Shown here piece after piece: positions 1 through 8,695 of a stretch of 64,000 bases of DNA (position 1 is its first letter; the number at the start of each line of letters is the position of its first letter). This stretch comes from Bilifractor porci. Lineage in GTDB: Bacteria > Bacillota > Clostridia > Lachnospirales > Lachnospiraceae. The notes under the pieces were generated by a model. The model was not told the DNA's origin, searched no databases, and was given only the letters and a program-made list of their open reading frames with translations. The stretch lies in contig NZ_VUMV01000003.1 of NCBI RefSeq assembly GCF_009696005.1, positions 1 through 64,000 on the forward strand, in the 5' to 3' direction. The position numbers and the translations under genes were made by a program.

Positions 1-126
1 TCGACAAAAATTGGCAGTCATCAACCGTCATCAACATTATCTTTTTTACATGTCTCCAAGGATTATTCCTTTACATAGTTTTAAATCCAAATTTAAGTTT
101 TCAGAAGCTTTCCGCATTTCTGACAC

Positions 127-155
127 TTCACAAAAAAAGTCAGAAATGATACACT
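127..155 (+). promoter_or_regulatory. Candidate sigma-A promoter of the SPFH gene
   Basis: TTCACA at 127-132 and TACACT at 150-155 are separated by 17 bp and point to the gene starting at 300. The -10 is only a partial match. An inverted repeat TTTCTGAC/GTCAGAAA overlaps it at about 117-146 and could be an operator. Nothing else supportable is seen in positions 1-299, an AT-rich stretch without a convincing ORF. Confidence 0.4.
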
Positions 156-299
156 TTATCTATCAGTCCGGTTTCGGAGATAAGATTAACAGGCCATTTG
201 CGGACTGACAGATACCAGCTATTACCATTCGTAAGGTCGCAGGCATGGCGTTTTGTTTCGTCAGGAGAAAACGGCGCCGCCTGGATGAAAGGAGTATTT

Positions 300-1337
300 A
301 TGGTAATTTTCTTTCTCGTTGTCCTGATTTTTATTGCTCTGTGCATCGTGTTTTCCTGTGTGCGGGTTGTTCCGCAGGCAAATGCGTATATTGTGGAGCG
401 GCTGGGAAAATACACGGCCACCTGGGGTGCCGGACTTCATCTGAAAGCCCCTTTTATTGAGAGAGTGGCAAAACGTGTATCCCTGAAGGAACAGGTACTG
501 GATTTTCCGCCTCAGCCTGTAATCACCAAGGATAATGTCACGATGATGATTGACTCTGTTGTGTTCTGCTACGTCTTTGATCCGAAGCTTTTTACCTACG
601 GCGTGGAAAACCCGATTGCCGGACTGCAGAATCTTTCCGCGACTACCCTGCGTAATATTATCGGGGAGATGGAGCTGGATCAGACGCTTACCTCCCGCGA
701 CAGCATTAACCGGAAGATGCAGGCCATTCTGGACGAGGCGACAGATCCCTGGGGAATCAAGGTAACACGTGTAGAAATTAAAAACATTCAGCCGCCGAAG
801 GAAATTGAAGAAGTTATGACGAAGCAGATGCGTGCCGAGCGTGAGCGCCGTCAGACGGTTCTGGAAGCACAGGCCCATCAGGAGGCGGTTGTCAGCCGTG
901 CAGAGGGTGATAAAAAAGCCAAGATACTCAGTGCCGAAGCCGAGAGAGACGCGCAGATCGCGCTGGCGGAAGGCCGCGCAAAATCAATTCTTCTGGTCTA
1001 CCAGGCAGAGGCAGACGGACTGAAGGCACTGAAGGATGCGCAGGCGGATGATTCTGTCCTGAAACTGAAGGGGCTGGAGGCTCTGAAGGAGGTTTCCGAC
1101 GGCCGTGCAACAAAGATTTTCATGCCCTCTGACCTCTCCGGTATTATCTCTACCCTGGGCGTGGCTTCGGAAGCTCTGGGAATCGGAGATTCCACACCTG
1201 TAGACCATAACCCAAAACCCAGAACCCTTCCGGCTGCGGATCCCTGCATTACCCCGGAAACCAGCCGCGGAGGCAGGGAGGCTGCCGCAAGCAACGCGAT
1301 GATGCAGGCGAATCTCACGGATCAGGCCAAGGAATAG
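300..1337 (+). CDS. SPFH/stomatin-prohibitin family membrane protein (QmcA-like)
   Basis: This 345-residue protein has one N-terminal membrane segment (about residues 2-21), then an SPFH/band-7 domain beginning with the typical ANAYIVERLGKY stretch, followed by a long Ala/Glu/Arg-rich coiled coil (about 170-290) and a polar tail. Family members form large oligomers at the membrane and organise membrane microdomains or protease complexes. The ATG at 300 was chosen because AAAGGAG lies 7-13 bases upstream; the frame is open further upstream but has no ribosome-binding site there. No NfeD partner gene is adjacent. The next gene starts 13 bp after the stop and is probably cotranscribed. Family assignment is firm; the cellular role is not visible from sequence. 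Confidence 0.9.
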   Translation: MVIFFLVVLIFIALCIVFSCVRVVPQANAYIVERLGKYTATWGAGLHLKAPFIERVAKRVSLKEQVLDFPPQPVITKDNVTMMIDSVVFCYVFDPKLFTYGVENPIAGLQNLSATTLRNIIGEMELDQTLTSRDSINRKMQAILDEATDPWGIKVTRVEIKNIQPPKEIEEVMTKQMRAERERRQTVLEAQAHQEAVVSRAEGDKKAKILSAEAERDAQIALAEGRAKSILLVYQAEADGLKALKDAQADDSVLKLKGLEALKEVSDGRATKIFMPSDLSGIISTLGVASEALGIGDSTPVDHNPKPRTLPAADPCITPETSRGGREAAASNAMMQANLTDQAKE

Positions 1338-1349
1338 GAGCTGCTGAAG

Positions 1350-2042
1350 TTGAAGAAACTATCTGCTATATCCGACCCAGTTCTGCACGCGGAAGAAAAA
1401 TATCGGGAGAGCTTTTTCACCGCTGAGACGGTTTTCCCCTGGCAGCCATATGCCTCCTACTGTACAACCGGACAGTTTGCCAGACTGGAAAAGGGCTTTG
1501 TCCGGCACTGCGGACCCACGGCTGTTACAAACCTGGTGCTGATGCTCCGTGCCAGATTTCCTGAAGCTGCGGAGACCGCCTCCCCGGAGGAAATATTCTT
1601 GCGGTCAGCCGCCATCGGAAAAAGGCTTTTGATCTACCACAACATGGATCTTTTTCATTTGTACGGCGGAACCAACAATCTGCTGGCCGGAATCTATATA
1701 GAGAAATGTCTGCAGTCCTTTGGTTTTCCCTGCCGGATCCTGAATTATTTCGGCAGTCGGCCAATAGCGCATGACGGCAGGCTGAGGCTGATCCGGAGAA
1801 TTCCGGCAAACCCGGCCACCATGGAGCAGGAGCTGCGGAAGGGAAGGATTCTCTACCTGATGCTGCACCATCACCGCTGCTATGGAAGCCACCATGTCAT
1901 ATGCAGCGGATTCCGGATTCTGAAATCCGCTTCTTCGGGAAGGGAGGAGCGTTATTTCCTGATCGCTGACGGGTGGAGCAGGGCTCCCCGGTATCTGGCG
2001 GCTTCCGAACTGGGATTCTGCAGCTACTACTCTGTTTTCTGA
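1350..2042 (+). CDS. C39-like (papain-fold) hypothetical protein
   Basis: The 230-residue product has no signal peptide. It contains RHCGPTAVTNLVLML near residues 50-65 and GSHHVICSGF followed by a Gly/Asp-rich strand near 175-210. That Cys-early, His-late layout resembles the peptidase_C39_2 fold, where Cys and His are catalytic. I infer a cysteine-peptidase-like or degenerate papain-fold protein; the third catalytic residue is uncertain (Asp in LIADGW is a candidate). The start is a TTG at 1350 preceded by AGGAG with 9 bp spacing. It follows the SPFH gene closely, suggesting a two-gene operon, and ends before a strong hairpin terminator. Confidence 0.6.
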   Translation: MKKLSAISDPVLHAEEKYRESFFTAETVFPWQPYASYCTTGQFARLEKGFVRHCGPTAVTNLVLMLRARFPEAAETASPEEIFLRSAAIGKRLLIYHNMDLFHLYGGTNNLLAGIYIEKCLQSFGFPCRILNYFGSRPIAHDGRLRLIRRIPANPATMEQELRKGRILYLMLHHHRCYGSHHVICSGFRILKSASSGREERYFLIADGWSRAPRYLAASELGFCSYYSVF

Positions 2043-2181
2043 AGAGGTTATCCTGTCTGTACAGAGTCCGTATGTAGATAAAGTGGATAAATCCGCCCAA
2101 TCGGACTGCCCGGACGAGGAGCCCGACAAGAAAAAAGATATCGGTCAAAAGCAGGAATCGAGAGGTAAGAATTGAGAGAGC

Positions 2182-2216
2182 AAAACCCGCACCGGTAAGA
2201 ATACGGTGCGGGTTTT
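2182..2216. terminator. Bidirectional rho-independent terminator
   Basis: A 13-bp perfect stem (AAAACCCGCACCG / CGGTGCGGGTTTT) with a 9-nt loop, ending in a T run on both strands. It separates the rightward SPFH operon from the leftward aminotransferase gene and can serve both. Confidence 0.9.
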
Positions 2217-2234
2217 TGAGACTGAAACGGTGTT

Positions 2235-3596
2235 TTACTGCATTGCCTCTTTAATGGCCGCCTCCAGGATATCCAGTCCTTTTTCCATCTGCGCGTCGGT
2301 GATGCACAGCGGCGCCAGGAAACGAATGACATTGCTGTAGGTTCCGGCATTTTCCATCAGCAGGCCTTTCTGAAGGGCAATCTGGATAATCCTTGCCGTG
2401 AGTTCTGTGGCCGGCTCCTTCGTCTGCGGATCCTTCACAAACTCAATACCGATCATGGCACCCATGCCGCGGATATCGCCGATGACGGGACATGTCTTCT
2501 GCAGCTGTTCCATGCGGCTGCGCAGCATTCCGCCGATATGGTTTGCCTTTGCCGGATAATCCTCTTTTTTGAAAATCTCCATGGTTTTCAACGCAGAGGC
2601 GCAGGCAAGCGGATTTCCGCAGTACGTGCCGCCGATGGTTCCTGCCGGAGCCGCATCCATAATTTCCGCCGAGGCTACAATCGCGCTGATCGGGACACCG
2701 GCTCCCAGTGACTTGGCAGTCGTCATGATGTCCGGCGCGCATCCGGCTTCTTTCCAATATTCGGAGGCATAATATTTTCCGCTTCTGCAGTTTCCGCACT
2801 GAACTTCATCCGCGATCAGCAGAATACCGTTCTCATCACAGATTTTACGCACTGCCTTTACCCAGGCCATCGGTGCGGGGATAAAACCGCCTTCGCCCTG
2901 AATCGGCTCCACGATCATGGCGGCTACTTCCTTCGCCGGCGCACCCTCGTCAAACACCCGGTTCAGCTCGTCCAGATAGTACCGGACAGCCTCTTCCTCC
3001 GTATAGCCCTTCGGCGCGCGGTACAGATAGGGATAAGGCGCACGGTAAATTCCCGCCGGGAATGGTCCCATGCCCTGTGCGTAGGCTTTTTTTGCCGTAA
3101 GCGCCATGGTCAGGTTGGTTCTTCCGTGGAATGCCCCGGTGAAGCAGATAATGCTCTGCCTCCCGGTATATGCCTTTGCAATTTTAATGGCATTCTCATC
3201 GCACTCCGCCCCGGAATTCGCGAAATAAGCTTTTTTCTTGTCTCCCTTTACCGGAGCCAGCTCCGCCAGCTTCTCCGCCAGCTCGACATATCCTTCGTGA
3301 ACAATGACATTGAAGATGGTATGAAAATATTTCTCTGACTGCTCCTTCACAGCCTCTACAACCTCCGGCCTGGAATAGCCGATATTCAGAACACCGACTC
3401 CCCCGACCCAGTCCAGAATCTTATTTCCGTCCAGATCCTCAATCATAGCGCCTTCGCCGCGCTTGATGCAGACCGGATAGGTCTTTCCGCAGAGCGCCTT
3501 CGGGATCGCCGCGTCCCTTCTGGCAAGGAGTGCCGAGGATTTCGGCCCTGGTATTTTTTCGGTAACAACCTCTGGTAATTCTTCTGCAAGTGACAT
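2235..3596 (-). CDS. Class III (omega-amino acid) aminotransferase, GabT-like
   Basis: A 453-residue PLP-dependent fold-type I transaminase. It shows the class III landmarks: NSGAECDENAIKIA (cofactor phosphate region), AFHGRT, the Asp of IADEVQCG that contacts the pyridine nitrogen, and the Schiff-base Lys in TTAKSLGAG. Length and motif order fit 4-aminobutyrate-type transaminases, which convert an omega-amino acid to the semialdehyde with 2-oxoglutarate or pyruvate as acceptor. Substrate cannot be read from sequence; GABA, beta-alanine, 5-aminovalerate or taurine are possible. The ATG at 3596 was chosen because GGAG lies 10 nt upstream; a TTG at 3617 overlaps that site. It is the last gene of the cluster containing the permease-dehydrogenase fusion, which could remove the aldehyde it makes. 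Confidence 0.85.
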   Translation of the reverse strand: MSLAEELPEVVTEKIPGPKSSALLARRDAAIPKALCGKTYPVCIKRGEGAMIEDLDGNKILDWVGGVGVLNIGYSRPEVVEAVKEQSEKYFHTIFNVIVHEGYVELAEKLAELAPVKGDKKKAYFANSGAECDENAIKIAKAYTGRQSIICFTGAFHGRTNLTMALTAKKAYAQGMGPFPAGIYRAPYPYLYRAPKGYTEEEAVRYYLDELNRVFDEGAPAKEVAAMIVEPIQGEGGFIPAPMAWVKAVRKICDENGILLIADEVQCGNCRSGKYYASEYWKEAGCAPDIMTTAKSLGAGVPISAIVASAEIMDAAPAGTIGGTYCGNPLACASALKTMEIFKKEDYPAKANHIGGMLRSRMEQLQKTCPVIGDIRGMGAMIGIEFVKDPQTKEPATELTARIIQIALQKGLLMENAGTYSNVIRFLAPLCITDAQMEKGLDILEAAIKEAMQ

Positions 3597-3636
3597 TTTC
3601 TTCTGACTCCTTTGCAAATGATATATTCTGCCTTGA

Positions 3637-3665
3637 AGTATACTTTGCTTTTTTTTGCTCTACAA
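3637..3665 (-). promoter_or_regulatory. Candidate promoter of the GabT-like gene
   Basis: Reading the minus strand, TTGTAG and TATACT are separated by 17 bp just upstream of the aminotransferase ribosome-binding site. This suggests the aminotransferase can be transcribed independently of the fusion gene upstream of it. Confidence 0.45.
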
Positions 3666-3720
3666 TACTTGCACTTTAGCACAGTGTACTGTTAAACAGG
3701 CAGTTTCTGCTTCCCGCATT

Positions 3721-6444
3721 TTACAGAGAAACAGCCCTTGGGATTTCCAGATCCTCCCCCCGAAGCGCCAGCCGATAGAGCTCCGCTATCTCATCTCTGG
3801 AAAGAGCCGCCGGATTATTTTTCAGGTTTGCAGCAGATACCCGGATACAGTTATCGGCCAGCCAGTCGGTATCCTTCTCCTCAATGCCCAGATCCGCAAG
3901 CGTGACATCCAGTCCGATAGCTTTCAGCAGTGTGCGTACTTTCCACGCGCAGTCCTCTGCCGTATAGCCTCCCAGAATTCTGGCCAGGCGTCCGTATTTA
4001 TAACGGCTTTCTCTGCAGTTAACCTCCAGGGTGACAGGCGTAATCGCCGCCAGTCCCAGCCCGTGTGTTACATTCTTCAGGCCGCTGACCGGATGTTCCA
4101 TGGCATGGGCAAGGGTCACCCCGGCCGTACCGATCACCATCCCTCCGATTGTGCTGGCAATCGAGAGTTTCTCCCATGCCTCATCGCTCTCCCTGCCGTT
4201 GACCAGATCCGGAAGGTTATCCGCAATCAGAGGAATAGCATACAGACACAGGGCGTCCGTAAACGGGGTAGCGTTGTGAGCCGTGTAAGCCTCCATGCAG
4301 TGGCAGAGCGCGTCGAATCCGACGGCCGCCAGCGTCCGCTTCGGCATGGTCTTCATGCAGTCCGGATCCACCAGGGATGCCTTTGCCACAATGGCAGGAC
4401 AGCGCAGTGATTTCTTGTCTCCGTTATCCGGGTTGGTAAAGACAGCAAATCCGTTTCCCTCCGAGCCTGTTCCGCAGGTTGTCGGGATAAGAACCAGCGG
4501 AAGCGCGCTGTCGCTGCTCTTCTTGCCGTAAATGTAGTCTCTGATATCCCCTTCGTTGACTGCGGCAAAGGCAATTCCTTTCGCGGCATCCATAATGCTG
4601 CCGCCGCCGACGGCGACAACCACATCACAGCCCTGTTTTCTTGCCAGCCCGGCTCCTTCCATCGCCGTGGTGGTCAGCGGATTGGGCTCTGCCTTATCAA
4701 AGAGAACTGTTTCCATTCCGGCTCTCAGAAGGCTGTTGTTGACCTTGTCATAAAGCCCGGATTTTTTTGCGCTGGAGCGTCCGGTCACGATCAGGGCTTT
4801 TCTGCCGTATTGGCAGGCAAGATTTCCGGCCTCCGCAATCTTCCCTCTTCCGAACACAATATGCACCGGAAGGTAGTAGTTGAAGGACAGTTCCGGACGG
4901 ATCTCCTCTGCCTTCCTCTCAAACGAAAGCGCAACCAGGGGCTTTTCTCCGGAAACAGCGGCGGCAGCTTCTCCGCCTTCTTCCTGCGCGGCTTTCTGCG
5001 CCGAGCCGTCCAGCTCCGCGTTCCAGATTTCCTTCAGTGTTCCGAACTTTTCTTTGTAACGGTATTTGCAGACAGCGTAGAATACGACGCCGATGCCCGC
5101 CCATCCGAGGATCAGGGACCACTCCACAGGAGCCAGTGTAGCGCCGGAACCCGGAATCATATACATCACACACATCATGCCGGACATGGCAATGGCCATA
5201 AACCCAACAAATTTATAATATTTTACTTTGTAGGGCCGTTTCATCTCCGGTTCCTTTTTCCGGAGAATCACAAAAGAAATGGCGACCATGCAGTAAGCCA
5301 GACAGCAGGCAAAATTTCCGGCATCCACAACCCAGACCAGCATTTTCCGTCCGAGGAAGGGAGCCAGCATACTCAGTACGCCGATCAGCAGAAGAGCCGC
5401 AATGGGGGACTTGTATTTTTTGCTCAGAGTACCGAACACCGGCGGGAGCATGTAGGACTTTGCCATGGAATACATAGCCCGGCTTCCGCCGATCAGGAAG
5501 GAGTTCCAGCTGGTGATGATTCCGCAGAGTCCTCCGACAATCAGCACCTTGGCCATGACAGAGCTGTGAAAGGCCAGAGCCATGGCATCTGCCGTGACCA
5601 GGCCGTTTCCGCTGTTGGAGGCGGCAATGGTCTGCGCGTTCATCACGTAACCTACGGCGAAAATAACCAGTACATAAAAGCCGACCGCCAGAACAATAGA
5701 CAGAAGCAGCATCTTTGCTATTTTTTTCAGGGGAACATTGATTTCCTCCGCCGCCTGCGGAATTACATCAAACCCGATAAAGAAGAAGGGGCTCATCATG
5801 GCGACCTTGATAATGTTGCTGAATGCCTCGCCGCCGGAATTTCCGACAAATTCCTGTCCGGCAAGGTTAGCCGGGCTTCCGCTGAACAAAGATGCCACAA
5901 TCAGCAGTATTCCGGCTCCCCCAATAATAACGGTAAGTACCGTCTGCAGGACAGCGGCTGTCTTCGCGCCAAGCAGATTGATCAGTGTGATAACCGCCGC
6001 GGTGATAATTGCGACGCACAGCCAGGAGGCATAGACATCAAAACCGGCCACGGTGTACAGATATCCTTTCAGGAAGGGCGGATATAAATAGGTAATAATG
6101 GTCGGCATGGCGCATGCCTCGAAGCACACAACGCTGACATACCCCAGAATAATTGCCCAGGTGCAGACAAAAGAGCCTGTCGGCCCCATCGCCCGGTAGC
6201 TGAACACATGCTCGCCGCCGCACTCCGGCATGGCCGGCGTCAGTTCCGCGTAGGTAAGCCCGATAAAAAAGATCATGATTCCGCCGATGACAAATCCGAG
6301 CATTGCCCCGAATACGCCTCCTGACTGAATCCAGTCCCCGGAGGAGACCACCCATCCCCAGCCGATCATGGCTCCAAAGGCAATTACCAAGATGTCCCAG
6401 GCACTGAACACCTTGTTAAATTCCGATTCCTGTTTACTTCCCAT
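3721..6444 (-). CDS. Amino-acid permease fused in frame to iron-dependent alcohol dehydrogenase
   Basis: A single 907-codon frame encodes two complete proteins. Residues 1 to about 480 are an APC-superfamily amino-acid permease with about 12 membrane segments, including GAMIGWGWVVSSGDW in the first helix and PECGGEHVFSYRAMGP after the second. A charged, Ala/Glu-rich cytoplasmic linker follows (about 480-515). Residues about 517-907 are a full-length group III iron-dependent dehydrogenase: GGGSIMDAAK near 613, PTTCGTGSE near 655, and metal ligands in GFDALCH near 713 and in HAMEHPVSG and THGLGLA near 784-800. The ATG at 6444 has GGGAG 9 nt upstream; the longer frame to 6612 has none. I infer import of an amino acid and reduction of the derived semialdehyde (for GABA, succinate semialdehyde to 4-hydroxybutyrate) at the inner membrane face. 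Domain calls are firm; substrate is inferred from the flanking aminotransferases. Confidence 0.88.
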   Translation of the reverse strand: MGSKQESEFNKVFSAWDILVIAFGAMIGWGWVVSSGDWIQSGGVFGAMLGFVIGGIMIFFIGLTYAELTPAMPECGGEHVFSYRAMGPTGSFVCTWAIILGYVSVVCFEACAMPTIITYLYPPFLKGYLYTVAGFDVYASWLCVAIITAAVITLINLLGAKTAAVLQTVLTVIIGGAGILLIVASLFSGSPANLAGQEFVGNSGGEAFSNIIKVAMMSPFFFIGFDVIPQAAEEINVPLKKIAKMLLLSIVLAVGFYVLVIFAVGYVMNAQTIAASNSGNGLVTADAMALAFHSSVMAKVLIVGGLCGIITSWNSFLIGGSRAMYSMAKSYMLPPVFGTLSKKYKSPIAALLLIGVLSMLAPFLGRKMLVWVVDAGNFACCLAYCMVAISFVILRKKEPEMKRPYKVKYYKFVGFMAIAMSGMMCVMYMIPGSGATLAPVEWSLILGWAGIGVVFYAVCKYRYKEKFGTLKEIWNAELDGSAQKAAQEEGGEAAAAVSGEKPLVALSFERKAEEIRPELSFNYYLPVHIVFGRGKIAEAGNLACQYGRKALIVTGRSSAKKSGLYDKVNNSLLRAGMETVLFDKAEPNPLTTTAMEGAGLARKQGCDVVVAVGGGSIMDAAKGIAFAAVNEGDIRDYIYGKKSSDSALPLVLIPTTCGTGSEGNGFAVFTNPDNGDKKSLRCPAIVAKASLVDPDCMKTMPKRTLAAVGFDALCHCMEAYTAHNATPFTDALCLYAIPLIADNLPDLVNGRESDEAWEKLSIASTIGGMVIGTAGVTLAHAMEHPVSGLKNVTHGLGLAAITPVTLEVNCRESRYKYGRLARILGGYTAEDCAWKVRTLLKAIGLDVTLADLGIEEKDTDWLADNCIRVSAANLKNNPAALSRDEIAELYRLALRGEDLEIPRAVSL

Positions 6445-6502
6445 ACTCTCTGTCTCCCTTCTTTGCAAAGCCACCGGCCGCTGCCCGTCCGCCGGGAAGA
6501 AA

Positions 6503-6544
6503 AAGGATGCCGAAAAAGGAGTTCTGTCCTCTTGCGGCATCCTT
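6503..6544 (-). terminator. Terminator-like hairpin ahead of the permease-ADH gene
   Basis: On the minus strand AAGGATGCCG pairs with CGGCATCCTT (10 bp) and runs into TTTTTC. It lies about 60 nt upstream of the fusion start, between the cytidylate-kinase-like gene and the fusion. It may end the upstream transcript or act as a leader attenuator if transcription starts near 6570. Confidence 0.6.
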
Positions 6545-6576
6545 GCCCTGACTGTTTTTTTATAGAATGATACGGA

Positions 6577-6634
6577 TGTCAAAAGTATCTTCTGCCGCCT
6601 GCCTGCAGGCATGCCTGGCGCCGGACTTTTGACA
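6577..6634. promoter_or_regulatory. Inverted operator-like pair TGTCAAAAGT / ACTTTTGACA
   Basis: Exact 10-bp arms at 6577-6586 and 6625-6634 face each other across 38 bp just upstream of the permease-ADH leader. The same 10-mer occurs at 8797-8806 in front of the PucR-type regulator gene. This suggests a binding site for that regulator, by inference only. Confidence 0.4.
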
Positions 6635-6650
6635 CTGTACTCATAGAATG

Positions 6651-7241
6651 TTACTTCTCGTGCAGCATTTCGATCAGCATCAGAATATATTTAGCGGTTC
6701 CCTCCCAGCCCAGCATACTGCTGTCAATCAGCAGATCTCTTCCATGCCGGTCTCCGCGGTAGGTTCCGGTAATATATTTATGCCGCTCATGCAGCTGGAT
6801 ATCGTTGCTGTCAATCATATCCAGTGCTTTCCCCCGATCCACGCCCAGCTGCTCCATGACAGAGCGGACACGAGTTTCCTTTGGCGCGTAGATAAAAAGA
6901 TTCAGCACATCTTTGCGATCCTGAAGAATATAATTGGCGCTTCTTCCTATGATGACACAGGGACGCTCCGCCATCTTCTCGATCGCCTGCTGCTGCAGGT
7001 AAATGACCTTGTTGGTGAGATTTGCGTACCGCGGTCCCAGCGTGGTCTCAAATTCATACTGCACCCGCTTCTCCGTGTCCGCCTTCTCCACCAGTTCTTT
7101 GTCCACACCGAGCTGATGTGCGATTTTATCCACCAGATCACGGTCGTAATATTCGATCCCCAGCGTTTCCGAGAGCATCTTGCCAATCTGGGGGCCTCCG
7201 GCTCCAAACTCGCATCCGATGGTAATTACCTTTTTATCCAT
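6651..7241 (-). CDS. Cytidylate-kinase-like family protein (AAA_26/Cytidylate_kin2)
   Basis: A 196-residue P-loop protein starting MDKKVITIGCEFGAGG, a variant Walker A region, followed by YYDRDLVDKIA and CVIIGRSANYIL, and a basic RVRSVMEQLGV stretch. This layout matches the cytidylate kinase-like family often found as stand-alone genes in Firmicutes; true substrate is unknown and canonical Cmk has a better P-loop. AAAGGAGG precedes the ATG by a short spacer. It sits between an aminotransferase gene upstream and the permease-dehydrogenase fusion downstream, all on the same strand, so it may be cotranscribed with them. A role in that pathway is not evident; it could be a nucleotide- or small-metabolite kinase. 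Confidence 0.75.
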   Translation of the reverse strand: MDKKVITIGCEFGAGGPQIGKMLSETLGIEYYDRDLVDKIAHQLGVDKELVEKADTEKRVQYEFETTLGPRYANLTNKVIYLQQQAIEKMAERPCVIIGRSANYILQDRKDVLNLFIYAPKETRVRSVMEQLGVDRGKALDMIDSNDIQLHERHKYITGTYRGDRHGRDLLIDSSMLGWEGTAKYILMLIEMLHEK

Positions 7242-7279
7242 CGTCTCCTCCTTTCTTCCTGAAAGCTGTACCTTCTCTT

Positions 7280-8497
7280 TCAGGCAGAAAGCGTTTCAAT
7301 GGATTTGCGGATAATATCGACTGCCTCATCACACTGTTCCTTTGTGACAATAAGCGGAGGAACCATCCGGATGACGCTGCTTCCGATCGCCGTGATAAGC
7401 AGATGGTTGTGGAAGCACTCATGCTTTACATCCACGGAATTCAGGGTTCCGTCAAATTCCACGCCTACAAAGAGTCCCTGCCCTCTGGCCTCCTTTACAT
7501 GAGGAAGTGTTCCGAGTTTTTCAATAAAGTATGCGCCGACCTCTCTGGCATTTCCCGCAAGATCCTTATCCAGAATTTCATTGACCTCGGCAAGCGCGGC
7601 CGCACAGCAGACCGGATGTCCGCCGAAGGTTGTTCCGTGGGAGCCCGGTGTAAACGCCGCCGCCACTTCTTCCGTCGCGCAGATGGCGCCGATCGGCATT
7701 CCGCCTCCCAGAGCCTTTGCCATAGAGACGATATCCGGTTTAATTCCGTAGTTCATATAGGACATAATCGCGCCGGTGCGCCCCCATCCGGACTGAACTT
7801 CATCCAGAAGCAGAAGAATGTTCTTTTCATCGCAGAATTTACGGAGTCCTGTCAGGAATTCCTTTGTGGCCGGATGGACGCCGCCCTCGCCCTGTACCGG
7901 CTCTACCATAATGGCAATGGTGTTCTCCGTGCACTTGGACTTGAAATCCTCCAGGTCATTAAATTTCGCGTAGGAAAATCCCTCGGTCATCGGCCCGAAA
8001 CCAATCTGGCAGGCATTGTCCGGCTGTCCTGTGGCGGACATGGCGCCGAAGGTTCTGCCATGGAAGCTGTCCTCAGCGGTAACAATATGGTATTTCTCCG
8101 GACCGTATTTTTCTACCCCGTATTTTCTGGCCATCTTAATCATGGCCTCGTTCGCCTCTGTTCCGGAGTTCTGATAGAAGATCTTGTCCATGCCGATGGT
8201 GGTGCAGATTTTCTCCGCGAGAAGAGCCTGCGGAATGGTGTACGGATAGTTGAAGGTCTGCATCAGGTCCGCCGCCTGATCCTGCACAGCCTTTACCACT
8301 CGCGGATTGCAGTTTCCCGCCGCATTGACTGCAATGCCTGCGTAGAAGTCAAGATACGGTGTTCCCTTTTCATCGTACATATACATTCCGCGCCCGGTCT
8401 CCGCAAGAAAATCGAACCTCTCATAAGTCTCGATCATATATTTTTTAACTTTATCCTTAATATCCTGCGCTGTAAGTCCCGTATCCTTTAATCTCAT
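7280..8497 (-). CDS. Class III aminotransferase, ArgD/acetylornithine-type
   Basis: A 405-residue PLP enzyme with YQNSGTEANEAMIKMAR, DSFHGRTFGAM, the cofactor Asp in LLLDEVQSGWGRTG, and the active-site Lys in SMAKALGGGMP. Length and motifs are closest to acetylornithine/succinylornithine and short GABA-type transaminases. There are no arginine-biosynthesis neighbours; instead it lies at the head of an accessory cluster opposite a PucR-type regulator, so a catabolic amino donor such as ornithine, putrescine-derived GABA or another omega-amino acid is more likely than biosynthesis. GGAGGG lies 8 nt before the ATG. It differs clearly from the second class III enzyme at 2235-3596, so this is not a recent duplication. 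Confidence 0.85.
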   Translation of the reverse strand: MRLKDTGLTAQDIKDKVKKYMIETYERFDFLAETGRGMYMYDEKGTPYLDFYAGIAVNAAGNCNPRVVKAVQDQAADLMQTFNYPYTIPQALLAEKICTTIGMDKIFYQNSGTEANEAMIKMARKYGVEKYGPEKYHIVTAEDSFHGRTFGAMSATGQPDNACQIGFGPMTEGFSYAKFNDLEDFKSKCTENTIAIMVEPVQGEGGVHPATKEFLTGLRKFCDEKNILLLLDEVQSGWGRTGAIMSYMNYGIKPDIVSMAKALGGGMPIGAICATEEVAAAFTPGSHGTTFGGHPVCCAAALAEVNEILDKDLAGNAREVGAYFIEKLGTLPHVKEARGQGLFVGVEFDGTLNSVDVKHECFHNHLLITAIGSSVIRMVPPLIVTKEQCDEAVDIIRKSIETLSA

Positions 8498-8599
8498 GGT
8501 TTAAGCCCTCCATCTTTCTGCTCCGGATTCTGCCGGTCTGTTTCTTCCCTTCCGGGTACAGCCGGACATCGTTCTCTGCCGGAGAAATTAAAACGACAA

Positions 8600-8639
8600 A
8601 AGGCAATGATGCGGGATATTCCCTCAGCACCATTGCCTT
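8600..8639 (-). terminator. Leader hairpin (possible attenuator) of the ArgD-like gene
   Basis: On the minus strand AAGGCAATG pairs with CATTGCCTT, enclosing a GGGAATATCCC subhairpin, and is followed by a T-rich stretch. The region lies between two divergent genes, so no upstream minus-strand gene needs terminating here; the hairpin would act in the leader of the aminotransferase transcript. Confidence 0.5.
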
Positions 8640-8695
8640 ATGCTTTATATTTTATCCATCCGCTCCGGGGATTCCATGGGACGAAACACAATTTT

